Shown here in pieces: positions 31,418-45,200 of a DNA stretch of 64,000 bases (the first letter of the stretch is position 1; every line of letters starts with the position of its first letter). The DNA is from Saxidomus purpurata (Eukaryota; Mollusca; Bivalvia; Venerida; Veneridae). Where the stretch lies: positions 31,666,879 to 31,730,878 of the forward strand of contig JAFMSR010000019.1 in the NCBI GenBank assembly GCA_022818135.1, read 5' to 3'. A model generated the notes under the pieces. It saw only the letters and a list, made by a program, of their open reading frames with translations, searched no databases and was not told the origin of the DNA. Both the position numbers and the translations under genes were made by a program.

Positions 31418-34400
31418 TTATATCCAGATCCTTCGGAACATCATTCTCGTTGTATTTATACGAGGGAACTCAGTCACATTGTAAAACATGGAACACCCAG
31501 TGTCCGTTCGGTAACAGTATCGTCCATTCAGGTTAGAATAGGAACAGTAGTTATACCACCATCCCCCGTTATGAGCAGCACAATTAATCAGGGTTTTGTC
31601 ATGATCGAACGTAGAAAATGCCATGTTGTTATGATATAACAGTCCATCAGAACCTGAAATTAAATTAGATTTCTTTAAAAGCCTGTTTTCTTTTTCTGCT
31701 TAACGAACTTCGTTCTTGATTTATGTGTGCATATGTTCTGATTGGAGAGTACATTGTATTGCAATCCTCTGAACAACCCTTTGTCATTTATCGCTATATT
31801 GTTAGAAATACTGTTCTATATTTAGTGAAGTATGGGGTTTTATACATGGAACGCAATAGAAAGGGTCCATATGAAATTCTGTAAAAACATTTTAAATGTT
31901 AAGAAAACTACACAAAACGATTTTATATATGGTGAGCTGGGTAGATCAACTTACAAAACACAACGCTGTTTAAATATTTTGAAGTATGCGGTAAAGATAC
32001 TGAAAACTGATGATAAAAAGTATGTTAAGAATGTGTATAGTATGTTGAAACATGATTTTGAGAATGTTCCCAATTTGTCCAATTGGTGTTCTTTAGTTAA
32101 ATTTCTTTTAATATGTGATTTAGGTTTCACGATGCTTGGTTGATGCAAAGTGTTGGCAATACTGATTTGTTTTTATGCACTGTAAAACAGAGACTCCATG
32201 ATCAATTTGTGCAAAACTGGTCAAGTAGGTTGGAGAACTCTAGTAGGGCATTATTTTATAAGCAAATTTCCTATTTCAAATTTCAACCGTATCTTCGTCT
32301 GGTTAATATAAAAAAGTACCGTATCGAATTTACAAAATTAAGAGTATCTTCTCACAGATTACATATTGAAACTGGTAGATGGACGAAGCGAAATAGTACA
32401 CCTGTAAATGAAAGAAAATGTTTTATATGTAATGTTTTAGATAATGTATACCATTTTTTACTCGAGTGTAAATTATATTCTGATTTGAGAAAACGTTTGT
32501 TACCATCTTATTTTTGGAGACGACCAAATGTGTTAAAATTGCTAGAATTGGTAAACTCATAAAATGAAAATTTAACTCGTAAATTAGAAAAATATATATT
32601 CTGTGCTTTAGAGTTGCGAAAATTAAGTTTGTTTGGTGATCGCAACTGAGCTTTTATAATTATGATTTTGTGACTTTTCTAGCTTATTTATATTGTTGAA
32701 TATATTTCATGGCACTAAATGAATTAAAATAACTAGGGGCTTAATGATTTCGAAATCCGATTGTTGATCTTGTGTTTCGTTTCGCCAAGATCAAAAGAGG
32801 ATCATTTTTTATTAATGTTAGATCGAACACAGGTATTATGAATTGTTTTGGTTTTTTTTAGATACAAAAAAAACATTGTAAAATGTTTATCGGCAATTGT
32901 TAAAATTATTTTTCTTATAGAACCTTCTCCGTTTCACTGTTGTATTTGTCTCGCCATTTTCATGATTGCAAATCCTCATTCAGGACTATTTGAAAACAAA
33001 CTTATCAAACTTATTTAAAAGGACACTCCCTACATCCTCCAGACATCAATAATCGGTTCAATGAACATAATATGATGAACATATTTTACAGAACAACATA
33101 TATCGAAAAATGTCTAATTTAAGCACAAGATAGGCCTTCTGTAATAAATTGCTATTCACCCATTCATGGACAAGAAAATCATTGATGTAAAGCATCAAAG
33201 GACGCCGAAAAAAGTTTCTATTTCAACATTTATTAGTTATACGGTTTTTGCATATCGCAATTTAGCCTGACAAAAACGTACAATCGTAGATTTTTGCCGT
33301 AAATACATCGTAATAACTCATAAAAGTGACCAAATCGTAATCATCCGTGTACTTTTACGAATTTGTGCCATACGTAAGGATTCGTAAGACAAATCCCGTA
33401 TGTGTGAAGTTAGCATTACTTTTATTCACATGTTTAATCTGTAAAATTAATCAAAATTAATGCTTCTCAATTTTTATACGTTCTCAAGTAATGTACATTA
33501 GCTTTTTGATAAGCAATCATTATTAGTATTAGTTTGATTTGAATGAAAACGTTTATGAATATTTGCAGAAAACATTTAAAATCATGGTGGTTTTAAAGCT
33601 GAAAAAAAACGGAAGAAAAATTATTTTAAAAAATTGGGTTTGACCGGGATTTGAACTCCACTCGTAAAATTAGGCGGTCATCAGCTTACCAACTTCTGTC
33701 TATTTCGTATTATTTTAGCATACAGTTAAAACCATTTTTCTTCGCATTCAAATAACCGCTCCTACCATGCACTTCCGGAAAAACCATTCCATAATAGGCC
33801 GCCGCCGTCATCGGCGGCGCCAATAATATAATGTTATTAATGAAGTGATTTCATATTGGCCTTGTTATTTGTCCGAGGGTGGTCGTATTGGCCCAAGGCC
33901 GAAGGCCGAGGGCCAATAGGACTGCCCGGGGACAAAGAACTAGGACAATATGAAATCACTTGATTAATGATAATTTTATTATTCAACTTTACAATATTGG
34001 CTAAATAAACAAGAATATAAAGAGAATCTAACATGTTCATGAGTTGTGGATAAGGATATCCCACCCAAGGGTTGAGATTCGTCACAAAAATGAGGCTCTG
34101 CCGAGTTTTTTTGGACGTATCTCAACCCGAGGGTGGGATTTCCTTATCCACAACTCAATGGACATGGTAGATGTATTTTCTCACCGTTTGAATCGCATTT
34201 CACACAAGTAAGAAGAAATAAATATAGGCCTACAGGAGGGGGATGAAAAAATGAAAATCAACTTTTTCTCGAATTTTACTTCAAAGCTGTTATGGATTGA
34301 TAGAAAATGATCTAACTAAGAAAATGAATACCCATAACCCTATGTTTATTTCAAAAATAAAATATTTACAGTCATTTTTCGATATCAGCATGAGTCTAAA

Positions 34401-37400
34401 AACAAAATGGCGTCGTTTAAAAATCTAACGGACTTCTCCTTATTGGCCCTCTCTTTTAAACCAATCAGAATGCTTGAATTCCATATTAGCCCTGCTTTTC
34501 TCGTATTGGCCCTGCTTTTCTCATATTGGCTCAGTTATGCTTAAAGTTTGTATTAGCTCTACCTGTTTCATATCATGTGTGCAATTGATCTAATACAGAG
34601 TGTAATATTGTAAAGTTGAATAATAACAGCATTTAAAACGCTGTTTTTACCGATAAGGACTGGAATGTATAGCTTAAAGGTCCATTACTTTTTCTTTTAA
34701 ATCTGGAATCGTAGCGGGCGTCTTTTCAAAAGGAAAAATATGGCATACTGCATTGAATGTGACCATTTTGCGTTGAAAATTAAATAACAAAAGAATAAAC
34801 AAATAATATTTTGCCTTTTCAAAAACGAAAGTAGGTTTTCCCGTTTTCAAATAACTTTGTAATTTTTCAGAAATCTCCCAGAGAGAGGCTGTAAATAGGT
34901 TTTACATAAATAAGCATGCCTATTTGGAATTGCAATTGAAGAACTTTACTTCCAATGATGTGCAAGGTATATGTGTGACTGTTTACAATATTCAGCGAAA
35001 GTAGGACAAAAAGACCACCCAGGTAAATCTAAGGAAATACACAAAATTCACTCGTTTTTCTGCAGCAGTATTTGGTGTTAGTAACGGACATTAAAACCTT
35101 AAGGTTAAGTTATAATACTTGTAAATATCTATAATTTATGCTTTTGAAGTTATATAATTTGACAACAGTTTAAGGCAGTGCGTCTTTAAAGCATGAACAT
35201 TCAATTTTATGATAATTACTAAGAAAGTTATGTTTTCTTAGTAATGTAAGTACTTATAGCATCCGAAGTCAAGGCGGACTTTAAACTTGGGTTTTCAGTC
35301 CAATTAAAGGATATAGGGAAACAAGAAAGACAACGCTTTGAAGGAAAACTTTAAGCTTCGCTCAAATTTACTCGTATCCGTAACCCTTTGTGTTATTGCA
35401 TAGCCTATAACTAGCGAAGATATTTTTAATTGTTTACTCATACTAAACAAGTCAGTTGATTAATTTATAATCAGCATGCGTTTAATAACCGTTAACTTTT
35501 GTTTATTCTGTTAGTTAGAGAAGTAACCTTTTCTTAGTTGGTCAACATGCGTGTAACCATTGTTGAATGGTAACATGGTTTAACCAAAATTGTTACAATA
35601 TGTTGCTTTATAGGGGAGCGGTAATGTAGAGGTTAAGGTATCTGCCGCTCATGCCGGAGGTTGCGGGTTCGAGCCCCACTGGAGTCACGACCTTATCTCC
35701 TCATATGACACCAGTACTGTTTTTTTCCAGGAAGCGGACTCGAGAGTAACTCGATAAGCTCCAAGCTTTCTTCATAATCGAACTTAAATAAATTAATATA
35801 AACTATAAACCTACCGGCTGTTCCTGAAGCTGTAGATATATGAAGTGTGTAGTTAGTTCCTGCCGACAAAGAGAAATTTCGAAATGTTTCATATGCCTTT
35901 TTTCCATCAACCGTGGCAAATTCTATCCGCAGTTCCGTTTGTCCTTGTGTTGTTAGTTCATAAATGTACTCCAAACCTTTATGGTTGAAGATATAAAGCG
36001 GCTTTAAGGAGAAGCTATTGGTGAAAAGAACTCGTCATTTCATTAATACGATTAACATGTAAAACTAAGTGAAAACTAAAAATAATTGTAGTCTAAGAAC
36101 AGTCTTGGAAATTATCATTGATTGATCAGGATAAGCATGATCAACTTTGGGCGAGGTGAAAACTATAATGAGAAAAAAACGCTTTGAATATTTTGATATT
36201 TAAAAGCACTTATAAGCGAGAAATTTGGTATCAGCTTTGTTTTTCAGTCCTTTCTTAACATATTAAAATTAGATTAGTTTGATGAAGATACATGAAAGTA
36301 GAAACAAACAGAAGATATCGTATGTATAGATTCTAACGAAACAGATACCTAGCCAAAATTCTCCGGTAAGATTTCCAAAACCATCAACATATTGCTGGAA
36401 GTTTCTTGTAAAGTTTACACTGCCATCGTACCTGTTTTGAAAAACCTGAAATTAAAATGGTTACATCAAGAACTTATTATGCATTTATAATTTAGTTACA
36501 ATGTAAAATTTCTCTACCATTTTGTCATTTTATAAATATTTAAAAATGTTCACAAATAGCAATTTGTTCCGCACTTTTAAAGCTATATAAACATATTTTA
36601 GAACGAATAGTCATCTAAAAGGGTCCCAGTCTAATTTCCTGTAGGGTATAGATGTACATTTGAAACTGTATGCTTCCATATAATAAAGCGTTTCAAACGC
36701 TTTTGAAATTCCAATATAACCATACAGCCCAGCGAAACCAAACCCCATCAACATTTTCAATGGGTTTCTAAAATGTCTACCTACATGTAGATATTTACTT
36801 TCATTGATGATTCGTGCATTTATTTTTACATTGTATACTAGAATACATTATTTTGGAGGAAATGATGTGTTTCACCTAAAACTGCAAGCGAGCAGCTTAA
36901 ACAACGATGTGCCAATCAAAAGCTGCAGTCTTTCATTGACTATCGCATCAGTTTCAAGTCTAAAAACATGCAGTCATATTACCAAGCCGTAACAAAGTAT
37001 TGCTTTAGTTAAACAAATACAATCGTAGACACTAGAAAAAGGAAATTAAAGGGAGGTAATAATTTAATTTATTTTTGAAATAAACAACAAAATTTGTTAA
37101 CATAACTTTCTTTCATTTCATTTTTTTGAAATAAACAAAAAAAAATGTTAACATAATTTTCTTTTATTTCATTTTAACAAAAAAAAATGTTATGAAAATA
37201 TTTAGATATTTTTTCAAATTAACTTGTTATCTAACTGCATATTCTATTTATAGGACTGTTATGCATATACATCAATATGACATTAACTTCTTCGTTAACG
37301 GAAATGTTTGACCGCCTATTCCACCAGATAGTCGATTGAGTCCGCACACATATAGTTCCAGATCTAGTGGTTATGCATCTTGGGTGTGGGGGGGGGGAAT

Positions 37401-39241
37401 GACCTTGGTATGGGCGTTCCCTCTGAGGGTGTTAATGTTATGTTCTTTAAGCTGGTTAAAAAATTGAAAGATTTGGGTATGTCCCGAGTGTTGGTGGCGA
37501 AAGTCCCTTGCCGTGACAGGTTTAAAGGGACGGGGATGAAATTGACCGTCATGAGGCAAAACTGTAGGAATGTAAATATGTTCCTGCGACGGACTTATTA
37601 TAAGTCTAATATACATATGAAGGGTTCGAATCCTGGCTGTGACAATGGGAATTTCAGAAACGCTTTTCAGTGTTTCCCATCAATCTAGAGATGATCGACT
37701 GGTTAGAAGCCCAGGGGTAGTCCAACGTGTATAGGTGCAATACGCCGGGCATGTAAAAGAACTAAGAGGTCTATTCGTAAAGGAGCTAGGGTCTGGTACC
37801 CGAATTTCCTTGTATATGCTGACTAAGCATATAATATTCTTTTATAAGGTGTTACTGCATCAGTGTATTGCTTATTCTAACACAAGCGGCTGCTTTTCCT
37901 GTATAAACATATAGGGAAAGCCTGTATTTTATTTTACTATAACATACAGCACGTTTTTCCAAGGACGACGTGCCTAAAATGACGTAACGACGTGACGTAT
38001 GTAAACAAGCGCGTCCAATCGTATATCGCGTTTTAAGGTTACAATGATGTATTACTACGCGTTCAATAAAGTTCGCGATTGTTTTCAAAGAAAATAACGT
38101 GTTAAAGTCGAAATAATAAATTGTTCCCCATATTTTATCGTTGAATAAAATACAGTCAGTCATTTGGATGCGAAAACTTAAATCACTCGTGCTACACACT
38201 CGTGAGTTAATTACTGACCATATTTAATTCAACGATAAAATAAAAGGAGGCATTTATCATTTCTTAATTAATTTAGTCTATACATAGTTCCCACAATCAC
38301 AATACTTACCCCCCTGTTCTGAATTGTCAGCCACACTGTATGGTGACTTCCCTTAAAGTTAAAAGGGAAAAATCTACTAAACACTTACAAACTAATCAGA
38401 TTTATAAACGTAATTAATCTATGATGCTGATATGGACAGATGGCACACCATGTTCAAAGAAACATGTGGTTGTCACACATAAATGCTCTTGCTATTACCA
38501 CATAATTGAGAAAAAATCCTATTAATGCTTATTAGTTTTGCCATTCAAAAAGGCTGCTTATTCAGAACAAGGGAGGTAAATATTGTGGATATGGGAACTA
38601 TGTATAATATGCATACGTACGACCAGTGTGTCAAACGGGTTCTGCATTTGCACAATGTAAAGCGACTTAGCTTACAGTATACAGTAAACCTGGTTTATAA
38701 AGAACTCCTTAGCACCATTTAAATGTGTTCCTTATATCCAGAGTTTGATATATCCATTATAATTTTTATATATAGAATAGATAAAGAAAATACTCAGGCA
38801 GAAAAAATGTGTTCCTAATATCCGAAATTTCGCTATATCCGGAGTCGATATATATGCGGAGTTTACTGTACAGATATGTGACCAAAACGGGTTCTGAATC
38901 AGTACATTGTAAGGCGATTTACCTTACACTATTCAGATAATACTATGTGACCAAATGAGACAAAAACTGGTTCCACATTTAGTACATTTTGTAAACTGAT
39001 CTAACTTACAATATTTATACTACCAAATGAGGCAATTTGGAAAGTTTCAAGTACATTTAATCAAATTTAGGATACGCTGAAACACCAATATTGCTTCAGT
39101 TGATTACTACCGTCCATCCACCAGTTGTCATGTCACAATACACCTGCAGATCTTTGTGTGAGTTCCATGTTGTAATGTTATATATACCGTCCGTGTTGTA
39201 GTTCCTATACCGAGCCAGATCTCTGCAGTCTGTCATTAAAG
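31418..39241 (-). CDS. Fibrinogen-related domain (four exons)
   Basis: Exons 39241-39111 ([19 protein letters not shown]...[12 protein letters not shown]), 36445-36349 ([33 protein letters not shown]), 35976-35815 ([19 protein letters not shown]...[13 protein letters not shown]) and 31653-31418 ([20 protein letters not shown]...[23 protein letters not shown], stop). All the usual landmarks are present: GGWTVFQ, GFGNLxGEFWLG, ELRI, SGTAG, FSTxDxD, NCA..GGWWY..C. The calcium-loop run usually written DxDND is DHDKT here, so metal binding may be weakened. About 209 residues, normal for a FReD. Confidence 0.9.
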
Positions 39242-42200
39242 CTGCAACATAATAATAATTGTCGATCCTCTAAGATACAAAAGTAAGCCTACTCATCCCG
39301 GATGTTGCGGGTTCGAGCCCCACCAGGGTCACGACCGTACTTTCTCATATGACACCAGTACTGGCTTTTCCATGAAGCGGACTCGAGAGTGATTCGATAA
39401 GCTTCAAGCTGTCTTCCCAATCGAGCTTAAATAAATAAGTATAAACTAAGCCTACTTAAAGTCCAAGGATCGCATTTCCAAGTAGCTTTCTTTTTATCAA
39501 GAAAGAAGTGTTACAGACAGAAATGACCTTTATTTGTACCAAAAACATTCCTAACTTTGCGTTTTTAAATCGTTAAGTACACAGTGACATAGCGTTTTTT
39601 TCAATGATAATGAAAAAAAGAAAGCCTTTCTGACAATAACTTGAATACGAAAGAAAGGCATTAGTCAACATTGTTTTAGAGTGAATAGAACATGTTTCTA
39701 TCGTTCAACGATCCTGAGACTTTAAACACATTTTAGCCACACAAAACGTTTTTTTTTCTATTTATTAGCATTGTACATGTATGTCTTCAATATCAGTTAT
39801 AGATTATCATTTGACGTCAGCAATAAAAGGAATAAAGTTTATTGCTATGCAAAATTTTCTTTTAAATTGTATTTCTGTTTAAAATATTTAAATTGTTTTA
39901 ACTAATAAATGTTTCAAAATGATTGTAAATATGTGCATTTAAAGCCCTATGCCTCACAGTATCGGGTCGTTGAAGTAATAATAATATTTGAAAATTAATT
40001 ATTTAAAGTTTGGAGTACAGTAAACTCCGTATATAACGACTGCCGATATAACTAAAATCCAGATATAAGGAACACATTTTCTTTGCCCAAGTTTTTTTTT
40101 CTGTCTTTATTTTATATGAAAATGTTAAATGGATATAACAAATTTAAATGGTCCCAAGGAGTTCGTTATAAGCGGAGTTAACTGTTATACGTTTTGTTCG
40201 CAAATTGGAAGTAATATGATACTGCAAATGATCAATACAATTTTCTAATTGCTTGTGCTGCTATATTAGGACGTACGATAATATGTCAGATGATCAAAGT
40301 AGAAGAATGTGTCGCCGTACGTTGACGCTGCAAACCGCTGCAAAGAATAAAAGCCAGAAAGACTAGGCAATCACAAAAACTGCTGATAATGTCGTAAAAG
40401 CATCAGATATCATATGCACTATCCAACAGCACATCTGAACAGAAATTTTACCTGACACTTGACAACACTGACAAGGGAGCAAGGGGAACCACTTTACGAC
40501 AACACTAATAAAAACTGTTGTGACATCACCAAGCAATACAAATAAGGAATGAATTTGAGACCTTGGTTAACGCAGAAATTTCCTAAAACATTTACATTTG
40601 ATTGAGCATCTCCTGCCTTCGTAGCCTTCTTGGCATGCACATGTGTAATTGTTGACAGCGTCCACGCAGGTTCCATATGTTCCACAGGAATACCAAGCAC
40701 AGTCATCTAGGTCTAAAATATGCAGGTATGAGATAAAGTATCCATGGATGATGCCAAGTAATCATTTATGGTGATATATATTAATTTATGAGTACAGTAA
40801 ACTCCGTGTATAACGACTCCTGATATAATGACATTTCGGATATAAGAAACATTTTTTTCTATGGCGGATAATGTTTTTCTTTTTAAATCTAATTTGAAAA
40901 TGCTTTATGGATATAAGGTACTCCGGATATAAAGAACATATTTAAATGGTCCCTATCATTTCGTTATATACGGAGGTTACTGTATATGAAGTAAACATTC
41001 ATGTATGAGGTATTACAATGTAATAGTATCCATTCATGAGTTTATGAAAGGAGTATCCATTATTATATTAGAAATATGAAGTGACTGTATTATCAAACGT
41101 AACGAAAGTTAAGAAAATTAGTCTTACGTTGATAATATACATATTTTACAAGTTATTAAGTATTTATATACAATGAAAATAAAACTGTAAATTTTCAAAA
41201 AAGAAACAATTACACTTAAAGCATATACAAGTTAATTCGTTTCTTAGTTATATGCTGATTACTACATGTTATAAATTGTCCTCAAAGGTAGAACATTCAT
41301 ATTACCAACTTCGCACACAATCCCTGAGTAACCAGGAAAACACGTGCACGTAACGTATTCCCCTTGCATTTCACAATCGCCATTTTGACACGGGTTTGGA
41401 GTACAGTGGTCTGTAGATTCACATAGCTTCCCTGTATATCCAGACGGACACCTGCATACAAACTCTCCTCCGGCATTTTCACAGTTGCCATTTTGACACG
41501 GCTTTGGACTACAGTGGTCCTTAACTTCACACAGCTTCCCTGTATATCCAGACGGACACCTGCATACAAACTTTCCTCCGACATTTTCACATTGTCCATT
41601 TTGACACGGGTTTGGAGTACAGTGGTCTGTAGCTTCACATAGTTGCCCTGTATATCCAGACGGACACCTGCATACAAACTTTCTTCCGACATTTTCACAT
41701 TGTCCATTTTGACAAGGATTAGACATACAATGATCTGAAATAGAATCTTGTTGTTGAAATTACATGTAATAAAAATACCATCATATCATATAAAAGTTTA
41801 ATTAATTAAGAATTAACATTTCGGACAAAGAGGTGTATGCTAGACTCCTGTCTTCGTGTGAAACTGCTAATTTTCTCGCATAAAAAGACATGGGTTATGA
41901 GAGGTTACGGCTATTTCAAGTCAGCGATTCTAACCAATAGATCACGGGGGCAGACTATGGTTTTGTCAATATACAATGTGCTTGTATGTGACCTTGTTTT
42001 AATGTTGCACGGAAACATTGTTATTATGATAGAGTAGGAATGAGGTAAGGATCAACAGTTGTGATTGCATGACAAAATAATGTATGTGATGCAGTCTTCG
42101 AATCAATGCAAAACACGTATAAACAGGCGAGACAGGTAAAGAAGAAATGTGGTGCACTTTCACATTACGTTACAGTGCAAAGGTCCTTATGCTTACTGTT

Positions 42201-45200
42201 AATCCCGAGTGCCGTTTCACAGTCTCGGTTGCAAAGATCTCTACTGCAACATGCATCGCACACATGCAGTTCATGTGTTCTTTTTTCCATAGCTATATCT
42301 CTCTTTCCGATTATTGCCACATGTGTTGCATTTGCTGACTCACATGCCTAAAATAGTGTCGGGCAGAATTTGATAATAAACGGTTATAAAAAATGGTGTC
42401 TAAATATATGATATCTATAAAATTATGTATTTTTATTAATTTTATCAATTAAATAGAAGTACAATATATATGTACTCAAACAGTATTTTTTATCAATTAA
42501 ATAGAAGTACAACATATATGTACTCAAACAGTTTTTTTTTATCAATTAAATAGAAGTACAACATAAATGTACTCAAACATTTTTTTTTTTATTTTCTGTC
42601 TTGTGTCTACAGTGATCATCATTGTATTATATACAGACGCATATCCGTGTGTTCGTCATACACAAAATATTATGTAAAAATAATGTTTAAAGAACTTACG
42701 TGATTCGAAACACACTTGCTTGCATACACAATATTCGAAAATAAATTCTTGCCGACAATGCTGCATGCCTAAATGGAATAGACCACATATTAATATTTAC
42801 TTTTATATAGTAAACTCATTAAGATAACATAAAAAGGAAAGGCAATATTTAATTTCTAGTGTTATTATGTATAATATTACAAACGAAATATATCTTCACG
42901 ATCGAGCTAAAATAAGTAAGTATAAACTAAACTAAACTAAACTAAATCTCAAATTTATTCATTTACTATAATTATAATAATTGTTAGTGTCATTATAAAG
43001 CATAACTGCAATTAAATTGTTTTCCTATATGTCAAATAAAATGCTTGAGATTAATGACTTTGAAACTTCTTGTCGCTTTTCCGTACATACTGAGTATCGT
43101 GTACATGTAAACGCGGTGATTTGATTTTCGCTTTTTTTCGCGATTTTCAAATTCGCTAATTTGAAAATCTCACGAAAGATTAATTTCACAAAGATTTACT
43201 ATAATTAGAGAATAATCCTTTCGCGAATTTGAAAGGAACCAATCAAATAAGCTGAAACCACAGTTTAAAGTGTCACGTGACTCGTTAAAACGATGATTAT
43301 AAATACTATACTTTAAACTGTGGTTTAAGACTTTAATATGATGTTTTAAGAATTTGAAATTCGTCAAGCGAATATTGTTCCCAATTGACAGCGCATTTTG
43401 TAGTGTAATCTATCGCCTTGTACCCGGCTCACGTTGATTCTCTCATTAATGATATTGAAAACAATTAACCGTTTCTTTTTATCCTTTGACAAAAGAGCAA
43501 ATAGTTCGCGTGTGCATAAACATCAAACAACATACTTCACCAAGCGAGCAAAATTCTATATCATGACATCGACCTGCACCCGTGTGTATTGGACAGTTGT
43601 AGCAGATAGGTCCTATGTCCATAGGATATCCTTAAAGGAATACAAAAAGTTGACGAATTTGAATGCTTGAAGCTTTTGGTTTCGTCTCAAACTAAGTCAC
43701 GTCGTACCGTCCTGTATAGGCTAGGCAATCGTGAATACAACATGTACTATATTTTGTGAAGCCATTTATATTTAATGCAGCTTTGTTTGCCAAAATATCA
43801 TGTAAGATCAGAAAAAAACGAACCTGCAAGTGTCTGTAAATTGATGATATATGAAAAGCTGGCGGAAATATTTTGATGCATCTTTGTATACAGTTACCGT
43901 ATTAATTTTAGTGCAACCCTAGGTTTCCGCTGAAGGTGGGTGTTTCTTTACATTAATTATTCGTGCACTTGCTGTATTCACTATGCGCAAAAGGAAGATG
44001 GTCTTTACTTCGTTTAGAAATGACATTAAAGATAAATAGTTGCATCAGCAATGGTGATGATATAACATATTACGACTTCTGTTTGTAATAATTCTGCAAG
44101 AAAGCCGTCTGTGTGTGACAGGTTTTTCATATTAATGTCAAATTAAGTACCTGCTAAATGATTAAAATCAGTATGCATCAACAGACCTGGGATTTAGATA
44201 ACTCAAAGAAGGAACAACATATTGTATGGCAAGCGAAACGCACATTAATTCTTTAAACTATAGGTTTAACTTCTAAGCCTTGCCACATATGGGTTAAACT
44301 TTATGCTTTGAGGCACTAGTATAGTAAAATAAATAAGAATTATTATACACTTTATTGTAACCTAAATTTTCCAGTTATATAAATAAGAGGAAACAAAGCG
44401 ATTCCCCCCAATTCTAAAATGGTAAAAACAATCGCTGATATTTGAGTCAAGAGAGAGCATTGACAAGGAGCGTAAATCACCCTAAGTGACAACTAGTTAT
44501 AATTACATCTCATAACACGCAAAACATAATTACATTGTAATTCAATACTACTTTAAAACCAAATTAGCATAGATGATAATAAAGATACTGCAAGTGTGAT
44601 GATGCAGTAGCTATGGACGAATGGCAGAGATGTAAACTTTAATGTTCATATTCACGTCAATTCTGTCAGCGTGACGAGAATGATTTTACTTTGTTCATTC
44701 ATTCTTGTTTAATTGAGCGAAGACGAAAGGCGCTGACGTTACAAAAATAAATTGCAAATTATATCTGAATGTGGTAATATTAAGAAAAATTTCCAATGAT
44801 TATAACATTCAAATAAGTACCCTATCGGGAATACTGACAAATCAAGGTGAAAGTATGCAAAACTTTCAAATTAAAACTTTGTCATCAAAGAGGAAACGTC
44901 ATCTATCCGAGGACCCAATGAGAAAGTTGAAAAAGCTTTATTTTCATTATGATAATCTAGAGAAACGACCGATTGTGTCCAGATTCGACGCTGTTTAAAC
45001 TCTGAAACTGATTAAGATTTATCTTGAATCTCATGGTGACGTATCAGAAAATGTTTTTGAACAATAACTGTGTTCTTAAAACTAAACAATCTCAGAAATC
45101 CTATTCTCGATTTGTTCAAGATACATTTATAAAGTAATTTTTGAGAAGAGAGACTTGAAACATATTTTTTAATTTTCATTATTGAGGTAATGAAAGTATC

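Larger units (their letters stand above)
32701..35611. other. Large FReD intron, repeat-filled
   Basis: Between FReD exons 13 and 14. Contains a tRNA-like sequence (33630-33705), the second double-hairpin element (33833-34155) and AT-rich filler. No extra FReD or other exon seen. Confidence 0.5.
36446..39110. other. FReD intron with several mobile elements
   Basis: Holds an AGCT...-type MITE relative (36572-36900), a SINE-like unit (37320-37815), an inverted repeat (38120-38245) and a pogo-like MITE (38682-38868). No exon seen. Confidence 0.5.

Noticed and set aside
37364..37688. Three overlapping frames on both strands
   Set aside because: Lie in a SINE-like dispersed unit containing a G-run.
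42441..42590. CRISPR-like array
   Set aside because: Three head-to-tail minisatellite units without distinct spacers, in a eukaryotic intron.
42700..42768. Alternative frame of this exon (MQHCRQEF...[10 protein letters not shown])
   Set aside because: Cys-rich and tempting, but leads to a stop in the next exon; the other frame agrees with both neighbours and with the matching exon of Ly6 domain 1.
44771..44998. + strand frame with [17 protein letters not shown]
   Set aside because: Intronic, antisense, no family; length within chance for this composition.
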